Source: Gymnorhina tibicen (lineage: Eukaryota; Chordata; Aves; Passeriformes; Artamidae). From it: 64,000 bases of DNA. Below are positions 1 to 11,595 of the stretch, piece after piece (position 1 is the first letter of the stretch; every line of letters begins with the position of its first letter). The position numbers were made by a program, and so were the translations under genes. Below the pieces are notes generated by a model. That model saw only the letters and a program-made list of their open reading frames with translations. It did no database searches and was not told the origin of the DNA. Location of the stretch: assembly GCA_013399875.1 (NCBI GenBank), contig VXAZ01006775.1, positions 5,101,288-5,165,287 on the forward strand, in the 5' to 3' direction.

Positions 1-167
1 CTGTTGCTGAGTCAGAACATAATGTACATAACAAAGCTAATATAAAGAAAAATAAATTTGAAAAAGAACATTTTATAGGAAAAGCAAATATCCAGATTTT
101 CCTTGGTGAAAAGGTTTATTTTTTCATAAATATTGACTTGCTTTTCTCATTAGATACTTCTTTTTTT

Positions 168-749
168 TGTGTGGTTTAACCTCAGCTGACAACTCATCCC
201 CACACAACCACTTGTTCATTCTCTCCTGGTGGGATGGGGAAAGAATTGGAAGGGCAAAAGTGGGAAAACTCATAGGTTGACATAAAGACAGTTTAACAGG
301 GAAAACTAAAGCTACGCAAGCAATCAAAACAAGACAAGGAATTAACTCACCATTTCCCATGGACAAGCAGGTGTTCAGCCATCTCCAGGACAGCAAGGCT
401 CCATCATGCATAACAGAGACCTAGGAAGGCAAATGCCAGTACTTTGAACAACCCCCTCTTCCTTCTTCTTCCCTGCAGTTTATCTGCCAAGCATGACACT
501 TTATGATCTGGAATAGCCCTGGGGTCAGCTGTTCTGGCTGTGTCCCCTCCCAACTCCGTGTGCACCCCAGGCCCCTCGCTGGTGGGGTGGGGTGAGGAGC
601 AGAAAAGGCCTTGGCTCTTGTGTGAGAACTGCTCAGCAATAGGGAAACCATCCCTGTGTTATCAATGCTGTTTTCCAACACAATTCCAAAACACAGACCC
701 ATGGTAGCTACTACGAAGAATCTTAACTCTATCAGGGCCAAAACAGGCA
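168..749 (-). mobile_element. ERVL-type solo LTR (endogenous retrovirus)
   Basis: Read on the minus strand this matches, in order, the common avian ERVL-type LTR. It has a TGCCTG start at 749, then a GATAACACAGGGATG block, GAGCCAAGGCCTTTTCTGC, a GGGAGGGGACACAGCC block, CTGGAGATGGCTGAACACC, and the diagnostic end GGTTAAACCACACA at 168. Length is 582 bp, which fits a full solo LTR. No internal retroviral genes lie on either side, so recombination between the two LTRs of a former provirus is inferred. I could not find a convincing target-site duplication; the left flank is a T-run. Two short open frames inside it (124-411 and 421-750, minus strand) are chance frames. Confidence 0.8.
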
Positions 750-2695
750 CTGTTATTGAAAGGGCATTTTCTGATGGAAAACTCTTTCAATTAAGGTTTT
801 CCAGCAAAGTTTGAAGTACAGACTTCATAGATCTTTAACCATTGTGAGATTCTTTTTACCTTTTTCTTTTTGTCTGCTTTGAAGGAATTTATGAAAAAAA
901 GATCAAATTGTGCAGGGTAACAGGGGCATTAAATAGGACTTTTGCAAACTTAGAACTTTTTTTCCACGGAGAAAAATAAAAAGAAAAAAGAGAGCAACTA
1001 AATCTTTTTATTAAAGGTTTGAATTGTATTTGTTTGAGTTAATTAAATCTTATCACATTTGTATGCACTTTCTAATTAACAAGTAGCCATGTTTTCCTTG
1101 TAATAAATGAGAAATCTTTCAGGAACATGAGAATGGATAAAAGCATGCAGCAGCTTAATGAATCTCTATTTTATCTCTGGAGAGCTAAGTTATATTTAGC
1201 AACAGTGACAAACAAAACTCTAGACTGTTTTAGGGTTTCAGATGTGACAATTTCTTTATGAAATCAACTATCTGCAATAACAAAAGATTCCAAAAATAGT
1301 CTTCTTCAGTACATAGTCTGAGTACTCCAAACAAAAGTGAAGAAAGTAAACTTGTTTTAAACAATAGACTAAGACTATTAAGAAGAAATACTACATTTAA
1401 CAAGACAGTTTAATGTGCAAGAAATGTAGGCAGTTGAAAACACCCACATTTGCCCTAAGTTTTTAAAAGATCATCCCTTCAAAAGATTTGATCTTCAGTA
1501 AGGAAAAAAATGTGTCACTTCCTCTGTTCTCCTAGACCTAATGGAAAATGTTGTGTCTTAAAAAGTTAACAAGGAAAAGCAACCTGCAGATTTCCACAAA
1601 GTTATCATCCTGACCAGATAGTTCATATTAAAACTGAAGCCTGCTCTGTCTACAGCAGATTTACCTATATGTGAGTTGGTGTGTTTGTTTTGTCTAGCCA
1701 CTTTTAGAAACATCATTTTTCTTCTTGTAAAGTCATAAGACATTGATGATCTAAGCAATCCTTCCATGAAATGGATTTTTATCACAAAGCAGCATTAACT
1801 GTATCTAAAGCTATGTCTTCTACTAGCAAGTAAGAGACACAAACCCTGCATGTCATCCTAACTGCTCTTCCAGGTATGCCTACAGGGGTTATTTCACTTT
1901 GTGCAAATCACACAATCATTGGGCCAAAGACAGACCAACTCTATAGCTCTGCAGCTAATATCTGTAAAAAATTAACTCTGTCCTCGACTAAACTAGGACA
2001 CCAATGTATTGAATTCCTAGGTTATTTTGGGGTTGAAGAATCCATGTCAGCTTTTTAATGACATTTTAAAAGGACTGCATTTGGAGAATGAAGAGGGATT
2101 CTCCTAATCCTACGGATATTTTACAGATGAGAGAAAACCTCCTCCTCCATTGTTGATCCTAAACAGTCATCCTATAATTTTTGTTTGCGCATTCTTCCTT
2201 GGTGTCTGCTTACTGAGAGATTTTTGGACTAATGCCATTTTCTCTGGGAAGAGTCTATCCTATGACACAAATTTTGAACCGTAGATGGTGTGTGATCAAT
2301 ATACATTTCTGACCGCTTTAAGAAAAGACCATCAGCTCTGTGGTTTAATTCTAAACCTGGCCAATTTCGTGTCTGATGTCCCTTGAATAATTTTTAGGGC
2401 AATCTGACTTCCAGAACCATTTCCTGCAAAAGGACTTCATTGCCTTGCAGGATGGTGATTGATACAGCCAAAATGAACATTTGGAGGTGCACAGGCATTG
2501 CTGGCTCTGTGTATCAGCATTAATGATCTCTCTGGAGGCAGTGCCTTTGAGTATGTATTGTCAGAGGTGCTGTTGACGGTTTTTCATGGACTGCTTGGTT
2601 GCAAAAATTGAGTTCCCTTTGAGTACCATTGACATCAATGGAAATTAGCAATATTCAGCATCTGGGGAGATTAAAATCAGAATAAAGCTGGTTGT
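750..2695. other. No recognised feature
   Basis: AT-rich unique-looking sequence. Frames of 60-75 codons (for example 1558-1785 minus and 1876-2058 plus) show no family signature, no codon bias that can be judged and no splice context. I see no repeat family here. Confidence 0.6.
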
Positions 2696-2708
2696 GGTGT
2701 GTTTCTTC

Positions 2709-2806
2709 TGTGTTTTTTTTTTTGTTTGGGTTTTTTTTGTTCGTTTCCTTTTTTGTTGGTTTGTTGTTTTTCTTTGTTTGCTTGCTTGTTTGTTTTATTT
2801 TGTTAC
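2709..2806 (+). repeat. Low-complexity T/G-rich tract
   Basis: About 100 bp of T-runs interrupted by single G or C (TTTG and CTTG steps). It accounts for three overlapping open frames here, whose products would be only F/V/L on one strand and K/N on the other. Confidence 0.85.
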
Positions 2807-3615
2807 ATATCCATGGACAATACAGTGCTTTCATTTCAAGCATTTGGAACCAGGAAGTAGGAAGCTATGGGGCAAAAGCCTGTGTTTTTATGGGCCTATA
2901 GTGATACATCACCAGCGTGAAAAACAAATGAGAAGTTATTTTCCACCAAAAAGCTTTTTATCTATTGTGTATTAGTTCACTTTTTCCTGTGACCAATGCT
3001 ACACGTTTTATGCTGCAGATACATGCTTACTTGCAAATGGAAACTGTATTCCCTTGATTTTGTGCATTCAATGAGATGGACAAAGTCTTCTAACTCCAAA
3101 ACCAGAGGCTTCTTCATAAGACTTGAATGCTGTACAATGTCAATCTTATGATGTAAAAGCATCTTGTTGATTGATATTTATGTCATGCCCCAAGGCCTCA
3201 GCTCTACTGCATTAGGTAAGTTGCAGACTTTTAATGGTGATTAATGATGTGCTTTAATGGCAAAAGTCAGAAGACAGCCACAGAAAAATGTGGCTGTACA
3301 AGAGGTGAGGAGTAAAGGCACCTAGTGCTAAACATTTTAAAGTGTTCTTAGAATTGACTTGTGTAGAAAAGCCATTTTATCCAGAAGATCATTCCTCAGT
3401 ACTTGTGTCTTCTCGTACTTAACGGAAATGTCACTAATGGGAAAAGAGGTGAACAGTTGTGATCAGAGCTTTTAACTGACTAAAGAATGTGAATGTACCA
3501 ACATCCTGGTCATCTGACTTTATCTGTCTTGGCCTTCTTTTTTATCCTTCTGTTAAGATCTAAAAAAAAAGGTTAATTTTTTTTTTAAAAAACTAATTGA
3601 TTTGGATAATCATCA
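2807..3615. other. No recognised feature
   Basis: AT-rich sequence without a recognisable repeat family or coding signal on either strand. Confidence 0.55.
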
Positions 3616-3680
3616 AAATAATAATAATAGTAGTCGTAGTAGTAGTAGTAGTAATAATAATAATAATAGTAATAATAATG
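3616..3680 (+). repeat. Trinucleotide microsatellite (TAA/TAG)n
   Basis: A compound array: TAA units, then TAG units with one TCG interruption, then TAA units again, ending in TAGTAATAATAATGG. The symmetrical TAA-TAG-TAA layout suggests point mutation within a TAA tract followed by local expansion. Confidence 0.9.
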
Positions 3681-5280
3681 GCAGCTACTCCTAGACAGCT
3701 TCTCTTATCCTGGAATTACTTTAAAATATGAGCTTCTCAAGCCTTACAAGTGTGTTACATAATATTATGCCCGTTAATATTCTACGTTACTATGAAGGGG
3801 TGGTCAAAGATTTTGTTGAGACAACTGTAGAAACCTAGACGAGAATTTTATGTCAACTTTTACTTCTCAAACATCAAAGTTACCTAGGGTTTTATAGTCA
3901 CTTAAGGTATTTGTCTTCTTGCATAAGGTTCTCCTTTCCACAAATTTCTTTGAAAGAATGCACCAAAGAGCAGCTGAGCTGGGGTTCTGTTCTTTTCCCT
4001 CTTGTTACCAAAATGGTGAAATGCTACCTTACTTTCTCTGATATCCCCAGACTCAAGATCCCACTCACCTTCTGCAGGGTCTCAAGAAAAGGTCTGTGTC
4101 TACTTTCTTGCTATAAAGCATGTGAAGAAAGGCACAGACTAGGCATGAGAACAATAAGAACAAAGTAGTAGGTAGGATTTACAGACTTGCAACCCTTCCA
4201 GTGTTTGCTTTTGCCAGTATACTCTTTATATTTTGATGGATTAAAAGTCCAGATATTCATAACCTATCTTTGCTAACACTTTGCCAGTTTGCACTTTTGC
4301 CTTTTTCATAGGAAAATATGCAAGCCTGTTACCATGTGTACTAATCTGCTGAGAATCTTCATTTGTAACAATATACAGAACCACCATCAACAAGGGAGAA
4401 GCTGTAAAATGAGACCAGTGTTTACTTCTGTTGAATAAGGTGATCATGATGATCTTGGAATATATAACTAATCCATAAATGTTTCTTTACCCTTATGCCA
4501 AAATGATCATGTTTTCAACATCAACTAGTAAAGTCTCTCTCTTAAATGTATTTTTAGTTTTATCTGTGGGAAAGGTTTTCTTTTGCTTACAATCAATAAT
4601 CTTTTACAATGTCAGTTGTAAAAAACTAGTTAGGTTTTCAAGACTAATTACTTAAGAATCTTTGCTAAGAAAAAGGGAAAATTTATTTCAGTTGTTTAAA
4701 AGTAATGTTATAGTGAAACAGTTTTCCATGAACAAAAATATTATGTCAAGTTCAGATTGTAGAAGATGTTTCTCAAAGCACTAGACTTAATTTTGGTCTA
4801 AAATCTGGTTCTGCATTATTTATTGTTCCATTGGCTGGACATGGAAATAGACCCTGGAATTAGTTTTTGAGGTTTTTTCTATCTCCTTGCATAAAACATT
4901 GGACAAACTACTCAAATTGAAATGAGGAGAAAAAAATATTGGAAGAGTACTTTTCTCCTAGATGATTTCTTAGCAATTTCTTGGTTACTTAGCAGTGTTA
5001 CAGGGTTATCAAGTCCAGAAGGCATGCCAAAAGCACTATGGTTCATATTTCAGTAAACACTATCCTGTAATACTTTTTTGTTGGAAATAGCGATCTGTCC
5101 TTTTACCAGAATCCAAGCCAGGATTGTATCTATATGTATGTTACATTGTAGATTCTGTGTGTCAGATTCACACAGAATATGAATCTCTTCAGACTCAGCT
5201 TGGAGCTATTGTCTCTGTCTGTAGGGGATTAGGTTTGCTTAGTTGTTGTGCTTTTATCTCAAAAGATTTCTGTGTTTACA
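3681..5280. other. No recognised feature
   Basis: AT-rich sequence; the frames of 68-85 codons have no recognisable domain. The 3' edge abuts the CR1 piece beginning near 5283. Confidence 0.55.
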
Positions 5281-5282
5281 GA

Positions 5283-5890
5283 CAAGGAAGAACTTGTTGG
5301 GATGTGAAGGCTAGGGGCAGACTTGACTGCTGTGACCATGGAATGGTGAAGTTTGGGATCCTTAGAGAGCTGGGGAAGTGACAGGATCACAAGCCTAGAC
5401 TTCAGGATAAAAGATTTTGGACTGTTCAGAGAATTGCTTGGAAGAATATCATGGGATACTGCCCTAGAGAGGAGAGGAAGACTGGAGAGTCAGTTAATTT
5501 TCAAGGATCACCTCCTCCAAGTTCAAGACTTGCTGATCTGTTTAAGTAGGAGGTCACGCAAAGGTGGCCGGACCCCCTGTGATGAACAAGGAACTCCTGG
5601 CAAAACTGGAGTATAAAAAGAAGGTGTACAAGAGGTGCAGGCAGGGACAAGTGCCCCAGGATAAACAGAGAGATAATTTTCAAAGTGTGCAGGGATGGAC
5701 TTAGGAAAGTAAATTCTGAGTTTAATCTGACAAGGGACATAAAGGGCAACAAAGAGGATTTCTGCAGGCATAGCAGCAGCACAAGGAAGACCCCAGAAAA
5801 CGTGGCACAGCTGATGAATTGATCAGAGGGCCTTGTGACAAAGGACATGCAATACCTTCTTTTCCTTGGTCTTTGCTAGTGATTTACTTT
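5283..5890 (+). mobile_element. CR1 LINE fragment (between endonuclease and reverse transcriptase)
   Basis: Plus-strand sequence follows the CR1 order upstream of the reverse-transcriptase domain: CTGTGACCATGGAATGGTG near 5331, GACTTCAGGATAAAAGA near 5398, CAAGGATCACCTCC near 5502, GTGCAGGGATGGACTTAGG near 5687, GACAAGGGACATAAAGGGC near 5730, and GTGACAAAGGACATGCAATA near 5833. Frameshifts and stops break the frame (frames 5124-5381, 5353-5616 and 5819-6109 tile it), so it is a dead internal fragment. Similarity stops just after TTGGTCTTTGCTAGT at about 5890, where an LTR-like element follows. Confidence 0.85.
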
Positions 5891-5904
5891 CTCAAACCCA
5901 CAGT

Positions 5905-6345
5905 CTCTGGGGGATCTGTGTCTGGCATCAGTCAGTGGCAGGTAAGCAATTGCATTGGATTTGGTTTCCCATTCCTCCCATGGGAAAGTCTGATGCTATG
6001 GGGAAAGATAAGCACATGGCAGCACAAAGGAGCACATGGCAGCACAGACCCTGGCGGGAGGAGGTGTCACGGGGCAGACACCTACAGAGAGGAGCCTGCT
6101 GGAAACTGACAGATGGATGAACAGTGTGTGATCACCCCAAAGAAGGACATTTAGAAGGTTCATTGCTGATGTGGCAGCATGGGATGGGTTGTGTGGTGAG
6201 AGTTACTATGAAGGGAGGTGCTGTGTCTTGGGAAAGTGTATAAAACCAGCTTGTTCCTTTGAATAAACAATCCAGATTGATTCAGATCGGAGATCCAGGA
6301 ATGAGAACCAGACTCAGACTCAGTCTGAATTTCAATCACCGACAT
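5905..6345 (+). mobile_element. Probable ERV LTR between two CR1 pieces
   Basis: This block has the layout of a retroviral LTR on the plus strand: a TATA-like GTATAAAACC at about 6238, a polyadenylation signal AATAAA at about 6262, and a short U5-like tail with repeated GACTCA steps ending in ACCGACA near 6344. It fits a dispersed avian repeat as I remember it, including GATAAGCACATGGCAGCAC. Two copies of GCACATGGCAGCACA lie close together at about 6010-6045. The 5' boundary is uncertain and no target-site duplication was found. It sits between CR1 pieces that belong to different parts of the CR1 consensus. Confidence 0.5.
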
Positions 6346-6361
6346 GATGCAAGCACAGACT

Positions 6362-6607
6362 AGCCAGGAATCTGTCCAGTGACGGGACAAGAGATGATGC
6401 ACACAAATTGAAATACAGGAAATACCATTTAAGCTTAGGGAAAAAAGTTTTTAGAGTGCATGTTGTCTGACACTGGAACAGGCTGCCCAGGAAGGTTGTG
6501 GAGTCTTCATCAATGGAGATATGCAAAACCTGACTGGACACAGTCCTCATCAACCTGCCCTAGCTGACCCTAATGATCTCCAGAGGTCCTTTCAATCTCA
6601 CCATGAT
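6362..6607 (+). mobile_element. CR1 LINE 3' end fragment
   Basis: Plus strand. CR1 3' landmarks appear in order: CAGTGACGGGACAAGAG, AAATTGAAATACAGGAAAT, CACTGGAACAGGCTGCCCAG, AGGTTGTGGAGTCTTCATC, ACCTGACTGGACACAGTCCT, and GATCTCCAGAGGTCC. It encodes a degraded version of the CR1 ORF2 C-terminal tail. The terminal ATTCTATG repeats are missing. Confidence 0.85.
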
Positions 6608-8463
6608 CTACAAGCTGTGACTTACTGCTGCATATGCTCCTCCATGTTTACGGGTAAGGATCACATCAGCCTACTTCTCATGGGGAACAGTTCTTCATGG
6701 TGACTTGTCACGTGTAATTACCTTGAGAATCTGGTGTCACTTTGTGCACGGTTCTGCACAAAATTTGTGACTTAACTTTTCCTGCCATGAAGAAACTACA
6801 GCCTAAATATGGAGTTAAAACAGCTGGCACAAGCCATTGTAATGGTGAGAACATTGATAACAACGTAAGAGTCACAAACACCTTCTTATTTATTACCAGG
6901 CATCAGAGCAGAGAAGGTTAGGGGTTATCGATTAAGAAGGCTTTGTAAATGTTTATTGCCCCCTCTTCAATATATGAAAAAGTGATACTGTCATAATCTG
7001 CATAAGCTGCTAGATGTTTTATAACAAAGTTTTTATCTAAAAAGCAGAATGATTACAGTTGCCCTCTTTCAACAGGATGTATGCTTCTTTAGTTTTCAAA
7101 AGTATAACAAAATACAGTTTTTAAACATCTGTTTATAGCAGTTGGGGAAGCTGTGTAAATCTTTAATATTGTATGCTTGTTCTCTGGGTTTCTGTCATCA
7201 TCCATAATTTAAAGCAACTAAATCCTGGATTTAGAAAGGTTCAGCATTTAGCTAGATCCAGAAGTAACACACAGCATACTTGTTTTTTCCTTATGGTGTT
7301 AAGAAAGGAGCTTGGAGCTTTGATGAGGTGATAAGATACAAGGATATTTAAAGAAATGTGAAAGGGCCACTAGATACATCAGGTGTAGCACCACAGCCTT
7401 AGGCTCTCCTCTGCGGCCAGCAGCTATGAACTTCAGCAGAATATTCAATGGAGAGTAAAATTTAATTAGAAGTGAATTGTGCCAGGATCTTCTGCCTTCA
7501 TTCTAAAGATGATAAGACTTGACAGCACCTCTGTCCACTCCGGGTGAAATTTATTGAGACTTCACTATCATATATCAACTTTGTGGAATTAAAAGCAGTC
7601 AAGTAAAATGCTAGTAAAGAAAGCATCTAACGATTTAGGTTTAAAAATGTCAGCCTTCAATTCTTGCACCTTTACCAGAACTACAATTTGTAGAGTGGTC
7701 AAGAGTTATGTAAGCAATTGCAGTTTTTTACTGCAATAAAAAGGGACTGCTGCCTTAAATCACTTTCCCTTACTTAATAAAAACTTTCTTTTTTTTTTTT
7801 GTTCTAATTAGAAGAGCAAATGACCAAATTAAGAGACAAATTTTTTTAATTAGGATTCTGTAACTTGTATTTTCTTTTCACTGAAGGTTTAAATCAAAGG
7901 CAGAAGAACAGAACACAGGACAACAATGTGTTACCTAAATCTGCTTGGTGGCAAAATTTTCTGTCTCAGCAAGAATTAGGAGATTCTCCCTGGATTAAAA
8001 TTCTCTAGTACATTTCTTGAAATTGAAGATCTGATTACACTTAGCACTTTACATACAGAGAAAATGGTTTATTTAGAAGATGTATCACAAAATGAAAAAT
8101 GTAAGGGGCCCAGGTTTTTCCAGAAGCAAGATGATAACAAAAATAAAATTGCAAGCTAAAAACCAGTTTTAAAACTAGTTTAGATTACAGGCTAAATTAA
8201 GTTTAAATTAAACCTAAGCATAAATTTCTGACCAGAAGGGAACATCATACCTTTATATAAATTATTCAAGGACTGTATCTCAGAAAATCTTCCTTAGAAA
8301 TCATGGTTATCAGTAGGTAGTTTCTTACCAGCATACTAATATTTTTCTTTTACTTACCGGGAATTGATGATGATTCTATATACACTATGAGCACAGCCGT
8401 AATCAGTGTAGTTTTGGGATATGTATGCAGATCTTCCTATTCTCCTGCATTCTTTACCAGATT
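6608..8463. other. No recognised feature
   Basis: AT-rich sequence with a T-run near 7789-7800. Neither strand shows a repeat family that I recognise or a coding frame above background. Confidence 0.55.
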
Positions 8464-8487
8464 ACTCTACTCTACTCTACTCTACTT
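8464..8487 (+). repeat. Pentanucleotide microsatellite (CTCTA)n
   Basis: Four to five copies of ACTCT/CTCTA in perfect register. The repeat lies inside the frame 8387-8602 and produces its YSTLLY-like stretch, which is an argument against that frame being coding. Confidence 0.9.
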
Positions 8488-9456
8488 TATCATTTCTCTA
8501 CTTCAAGCTGATCAGCTCATATTTTTTCTACCATTGATACTCACTGCATGCTTCCTCCACAGCCATGATTCAGAGGTCAAGGTGTATCTCAGTGGCTTAT
8601 AGGTTACACAGAACTGCAGTCTACCATTCATTTGCTTCTGATGTGTAGGGTCCTGAAATGGAAGAGAAACTACTCAGCCATGCTGTGGCTGAGGTCTCAC
8701 ACTTAGCAGGGCCATGTATATAGAGGGCTGCCAAAGCCCACACATATAGAGGGAGGCCAGTGCACCCTCTGGGAAAGGGAGTTGTCTTGCACATGCTGTG
8801 TCATGCTCCTAAACGGATGTGATGCAAGACTTGCATAGTTTTGGCCCTGATATTATTGCAGCAAACTGAGAAATGTCCACCCTGCTTTATTATAAAACTT
8901 GGTGTTTTCTTTGATAATCGCTGTACAGTTATTAATTTTATTAAAATGTAGATAAAGATTTTGGGGTATGATATATTTCTGGTCTGATGTAAGTTATGTG
9001 TGAATAAACTTTATCTTGCCCACATTATAAATGGGTGGTGTACTGGCTTGCTCTCAAACCACACCATTATCAGTATCTCCGTGTTTTCTTGTTTGCAGTG
9101 CTTACAAAAAGCCACGGATGTACCAATCTTCACTAAGCAGTGTATTTCAGATGTTTCCAAAATCTAGAGTTAATACAAGATGAAATACATAAATTCTGAG
9201 AATTCCTCCTTGATTATTCACAGAACTTGAAAATGGCATTGACAATCTGCTGGTGGTATGCAGTGTAAGTACAGTGGGAATCCACTGGCCACTGGCATGA
9301 AGAAAGTGGTGTCATAGAGAAGTGGTGTGCCCTTCTGGCAGGTATAGTTATCATATATAGGAACCTTGTAATGAAGTAAAAATATTCTGACTCTTTTTAA
9401 GTATTCAGTTACCTGAGGGAGGGAGATGAAACGATGCACATTAAAGTATGCATGTG
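8488..9456. other. No recognised feature
   Basis: Unique-looking sequence. A short near-repeat of CACA(T)ATAGAGGG occurs at about 8715-8753 (TATATAGAGGGCTGCCAAAG and CATATAGAGGGAGGCCAG), too small to classify. Confidence 0.5.
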
Positions 9457-9492
9457 CATATATATGTGTGTGTTTGTGTGTGTGTGTGTATA
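9457..9492 (+). repeat. (TG)n dinucleotide microsatellite
   Basis: A TATATATG lead followed by GTGTGTGTTTGTGTGTGTGTG and TATATT: an interrupted TG/CA tract. It explains the HTHTHK-rich start of the minus-strand frame 9218-9499. Confidence 0.9.
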
Positions 9493-10405
9493 TTTTCATC
9501 TGAAGGGATGGATAGCCAGTGAATAGAGTTCACCAAATGTCTACTGAAGCATTAAAGGTTGCACCTATATTAATGCAGTAGCGTTGAGAGTACACAAGGT
9601 TTGCATGACATCCACATGTCCTGTTTGCCTGGCATGGCTTTGCTGAGAGTCATCTCTCTCAGTCAGCTCTCACGCACAGTTTGGGGGTCAGCATGGGCTG
9701 TGGTCCCCTTCCACAATCAGTCCGGATTTTGTGTTTCTCTGCTGGAAATGTAAGTAGTTTTATTTGGGTTTTTTTTGTGCAAGGTGTCCTGAAACAGTTG
9801 ACCTATGCATCAGAGCACAGAATCTGGTCCTTTATGCATATTTGAGCATATACAGCCAGCAATAGCAACATAGATCTGTTCAGGTGGGAAAAAGGACTAT
9901 CGCATGTGAACTTGAGGACTGCCTGTTCTGCAGTAATTAAGCATCGCATACCATAAATCCTGGTGAGTGCAAACTGAACTGCAGAATGAATTTACTCCTG
10001 TCCAAGAAGTGTTAAATATTGTAACATCAAGGCTGTGAATGACAGTTTCATGGATTGAGCTGATGTGCACATTTCAAATATGCTAAGCACACCAGGCCCC
10101 GTAGAAAAATATGCTGATTATTTTAGTCCCAGGTGGCCAACTTGCAGCTGTTCAGCCTCAGAGATACTCAGGCAGGCCTGCTGCTTCTTGACAGTCCCAA
10201 GTGTGTCATTTCCCTGCCAGCTGTGTGCAGGGAAGATGGCTCCCAAATCCTCAATTTTACAATGGTCTCAGCTGAGGTTTCCAGTCATAGTGATGCTGGT
10301 AGTGTGAGCTGTGATAGCATAGGACACAGGTATCCCCTCTCAGTTCTGAATGTAGGAAGCACAGGTTTACATGCTTCTTGTTCTTTGTAGAAGGAGAAAA
10401 GCATG
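9493..10405. other. No recognised feature
   Basis: Mixed-composition sequence before the LTR at 10412. Two overlapping plus-strand frames (10065-10307 and 10133-10390) do not resemble a known family. Confidence 0.5.
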
Positions 10406-10411
10406 GTGGAT
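10406..10411 (+). repeat. Target-site duplication, left copy (GTGGAT)
   Basis: GTGGAT directly precedes the LTR at 10412 and is repeated exactly at 10940-10945 directly after it. A 6-bp duplication is characteristic of ERVK/alpha/beta-type retroviral integration. Confidence 0.85.
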
Positions 10412-10939
10412 TGTCACTTTCGGGGTCCAATGCTGGTCAGCACCGGTATGCCATGACCTTCGTGGAGAGAGAGAGCGTCCCACAGGGAACAGCTCTTCCA
10501 GGGGTGCTGGCAGGCCTCCCCGGGCAGCAGGGGATTTCAGCAAGTGTAGCGATGTCTCAGCTACAAGCGATTCCAGCTCTTGTGATTCGGCTCTTTGTGA
10601 AATCACCCAAGGCTAACTCAGGGATAGAGAGACAGGAGACTCGTATGGCAGTTCCGCAGAGGTAGCCTTTATTGCCCAGCCACCCTGCAAAGGAGAGGTC
10701 AGTGACAAGTCCTCCCTTCTCAGGGGCAGAAGCAGAGGCTTTTTATGGGAAAGGCAGGGGGTGGGGTAGAAATCAATTGGCCAATGAGGTAAAGGCTATT
10801 ACCATGAAGAAACAAGGCATGTTGGGAGCTCACCCAGAGGAAAGTTGCTTATCTCTGTGGAGATTCTTTTGGCCCTCAGGCCTGTATCCTCCAAAGGAGT
10901 GCAGAGGGCTCCTGTGCCGAGGGCTCACAGCCCTCCACA
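10412..10939 (-). mobile_element. Solo LTR, ERVK-like, with intact 6-bp target-site duplication
   Basis: On the minus strand the element starts TGTGGAGGGC (10939) and ends GAAAGTGACA (10412); 528 bp. Internal signals run in the right order: a TATA-like CATAAAAAGCC (about 10740-10750, complement) and then a polyadenylation signal AATAAA (complement of TTTATT at 10668-10673). Exact GTGGAT copies flank it. This proves insertion as one unit and, with no internal genes, shows it as a solo LTR. Open frames inside it (10367-10606 minus, 10371-10616 plus and others) are explained by its high GC content. A second minus-strand LTR at 13640-14251 shares its ends. Confidence 0.85.
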
Positions 10940-10945
10940 GTGGAT
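10940..10945 (+). repeat. Target-site duplication, right copy (GTGGAT)
   Basis: Exact match to 10406-10411, directly after the LTR boundary CCACA. Confidence 0.85.
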
Positions 10946-11142
10946 GAAGTATGCTCATTTTAGTTAAAGAAATGCATCTGAATGGTCTGTCAGTTCATTC
11001 ACAATCCTCTTTCATGCATTCTTAGTAGCTATGTTTTATATGAATAAATTATATTTGCCCAGGACTTGTCTCTGGAACTGAGCCCAGCTGACACGGTGTG
11101 GTTTATTTATCATATTAAACATAGAAGAAAGATATTAAAATA

Positions 11143-11285
11143 CTAGAGAGCATCCAAAGGAGGTCCAGAAAGATGGTGAAGGACCTTGAGGGGAAGCCGA
11201 ATGAGGAGTGGCTGAGGTCAATTTTTCAGTTCAGTTTGGGGAAGAGGAGACTGAGAGGAGACCTCACTGCAGTCTATAGTTTCCA
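11143..11285 (+). mobile_element. CR1 LINE fragment, plus orientation
   Basis: Matches the CR1 region GAGAGCATCCAAAGGAGGTC, AAGATGGTGAAGGACCTTGA, GGAGTGGCTGAGGTCA, GGGGAAGAGGAGACTGAGAG, then GACCTCACTGCAGTCTA. It stops at about 11285 and is immediately followed by a CR1 segment in the opposite orientation. Confidence 0.85.
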
Positions 11286-11405
11286 CTCCTTCAGTTTGAA
11301 CAGCGCATTACTCCTTGTTCTGTCACTACAGATTCTGGCAAAGTCTCTCTCTGACTCCCCTGTAGGCCCCCTTAAGAAACTGGAAGGTGGCCATGAGGTC
11401 TCTCA
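11286..11405 (-). mobile_element. CR1 LINE fragment, minus orientation, abutting the previous piece
   Basis: Read on the minus strand it gives GAGACCTCATGGCCACC, CTTCCAGTTTCTTAAGGGGG, GGAGTCAGAGAGAGACTTTG, TGTAGTGACAGAACAAGGAG and GCGCTGTTCAAACTGAA. This is the CR1 part that normally follows the GACCTCATTGCAG motif where the plus-strand piece ends. The two therefore form a tail-to-tail inverted junction. Confidence 0.75.
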
Positions 11406-11595
11406 CTGCTCAGGTTTGTGCCTAAAGGCATAACCAAATTCTCCTTTGGTAAACCCTGTTTCATTGATAAGACTTACTGCAGAAACATGTGGTCCTGTAG
11501 GATTTGTATGCAGAAAAAAATGCTTTTACTTAAATTTAGTCTCCTTCATCTTCCCTCCTAACCCTGAAAACAATAGCAAGAAATCAGTTCCTTTT

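Noticed and set aside
2655..2975. Overlapping poly-F/V and poly-K/N frames
   Set aside because: They derive from the T/G-rich low-complexity tract at 2709-2806.
3616..3680. CRISPR-like repeat
   Set aside because: It is a simple trinucleotide microsatellite without spacers, and the host is a vertebrate.
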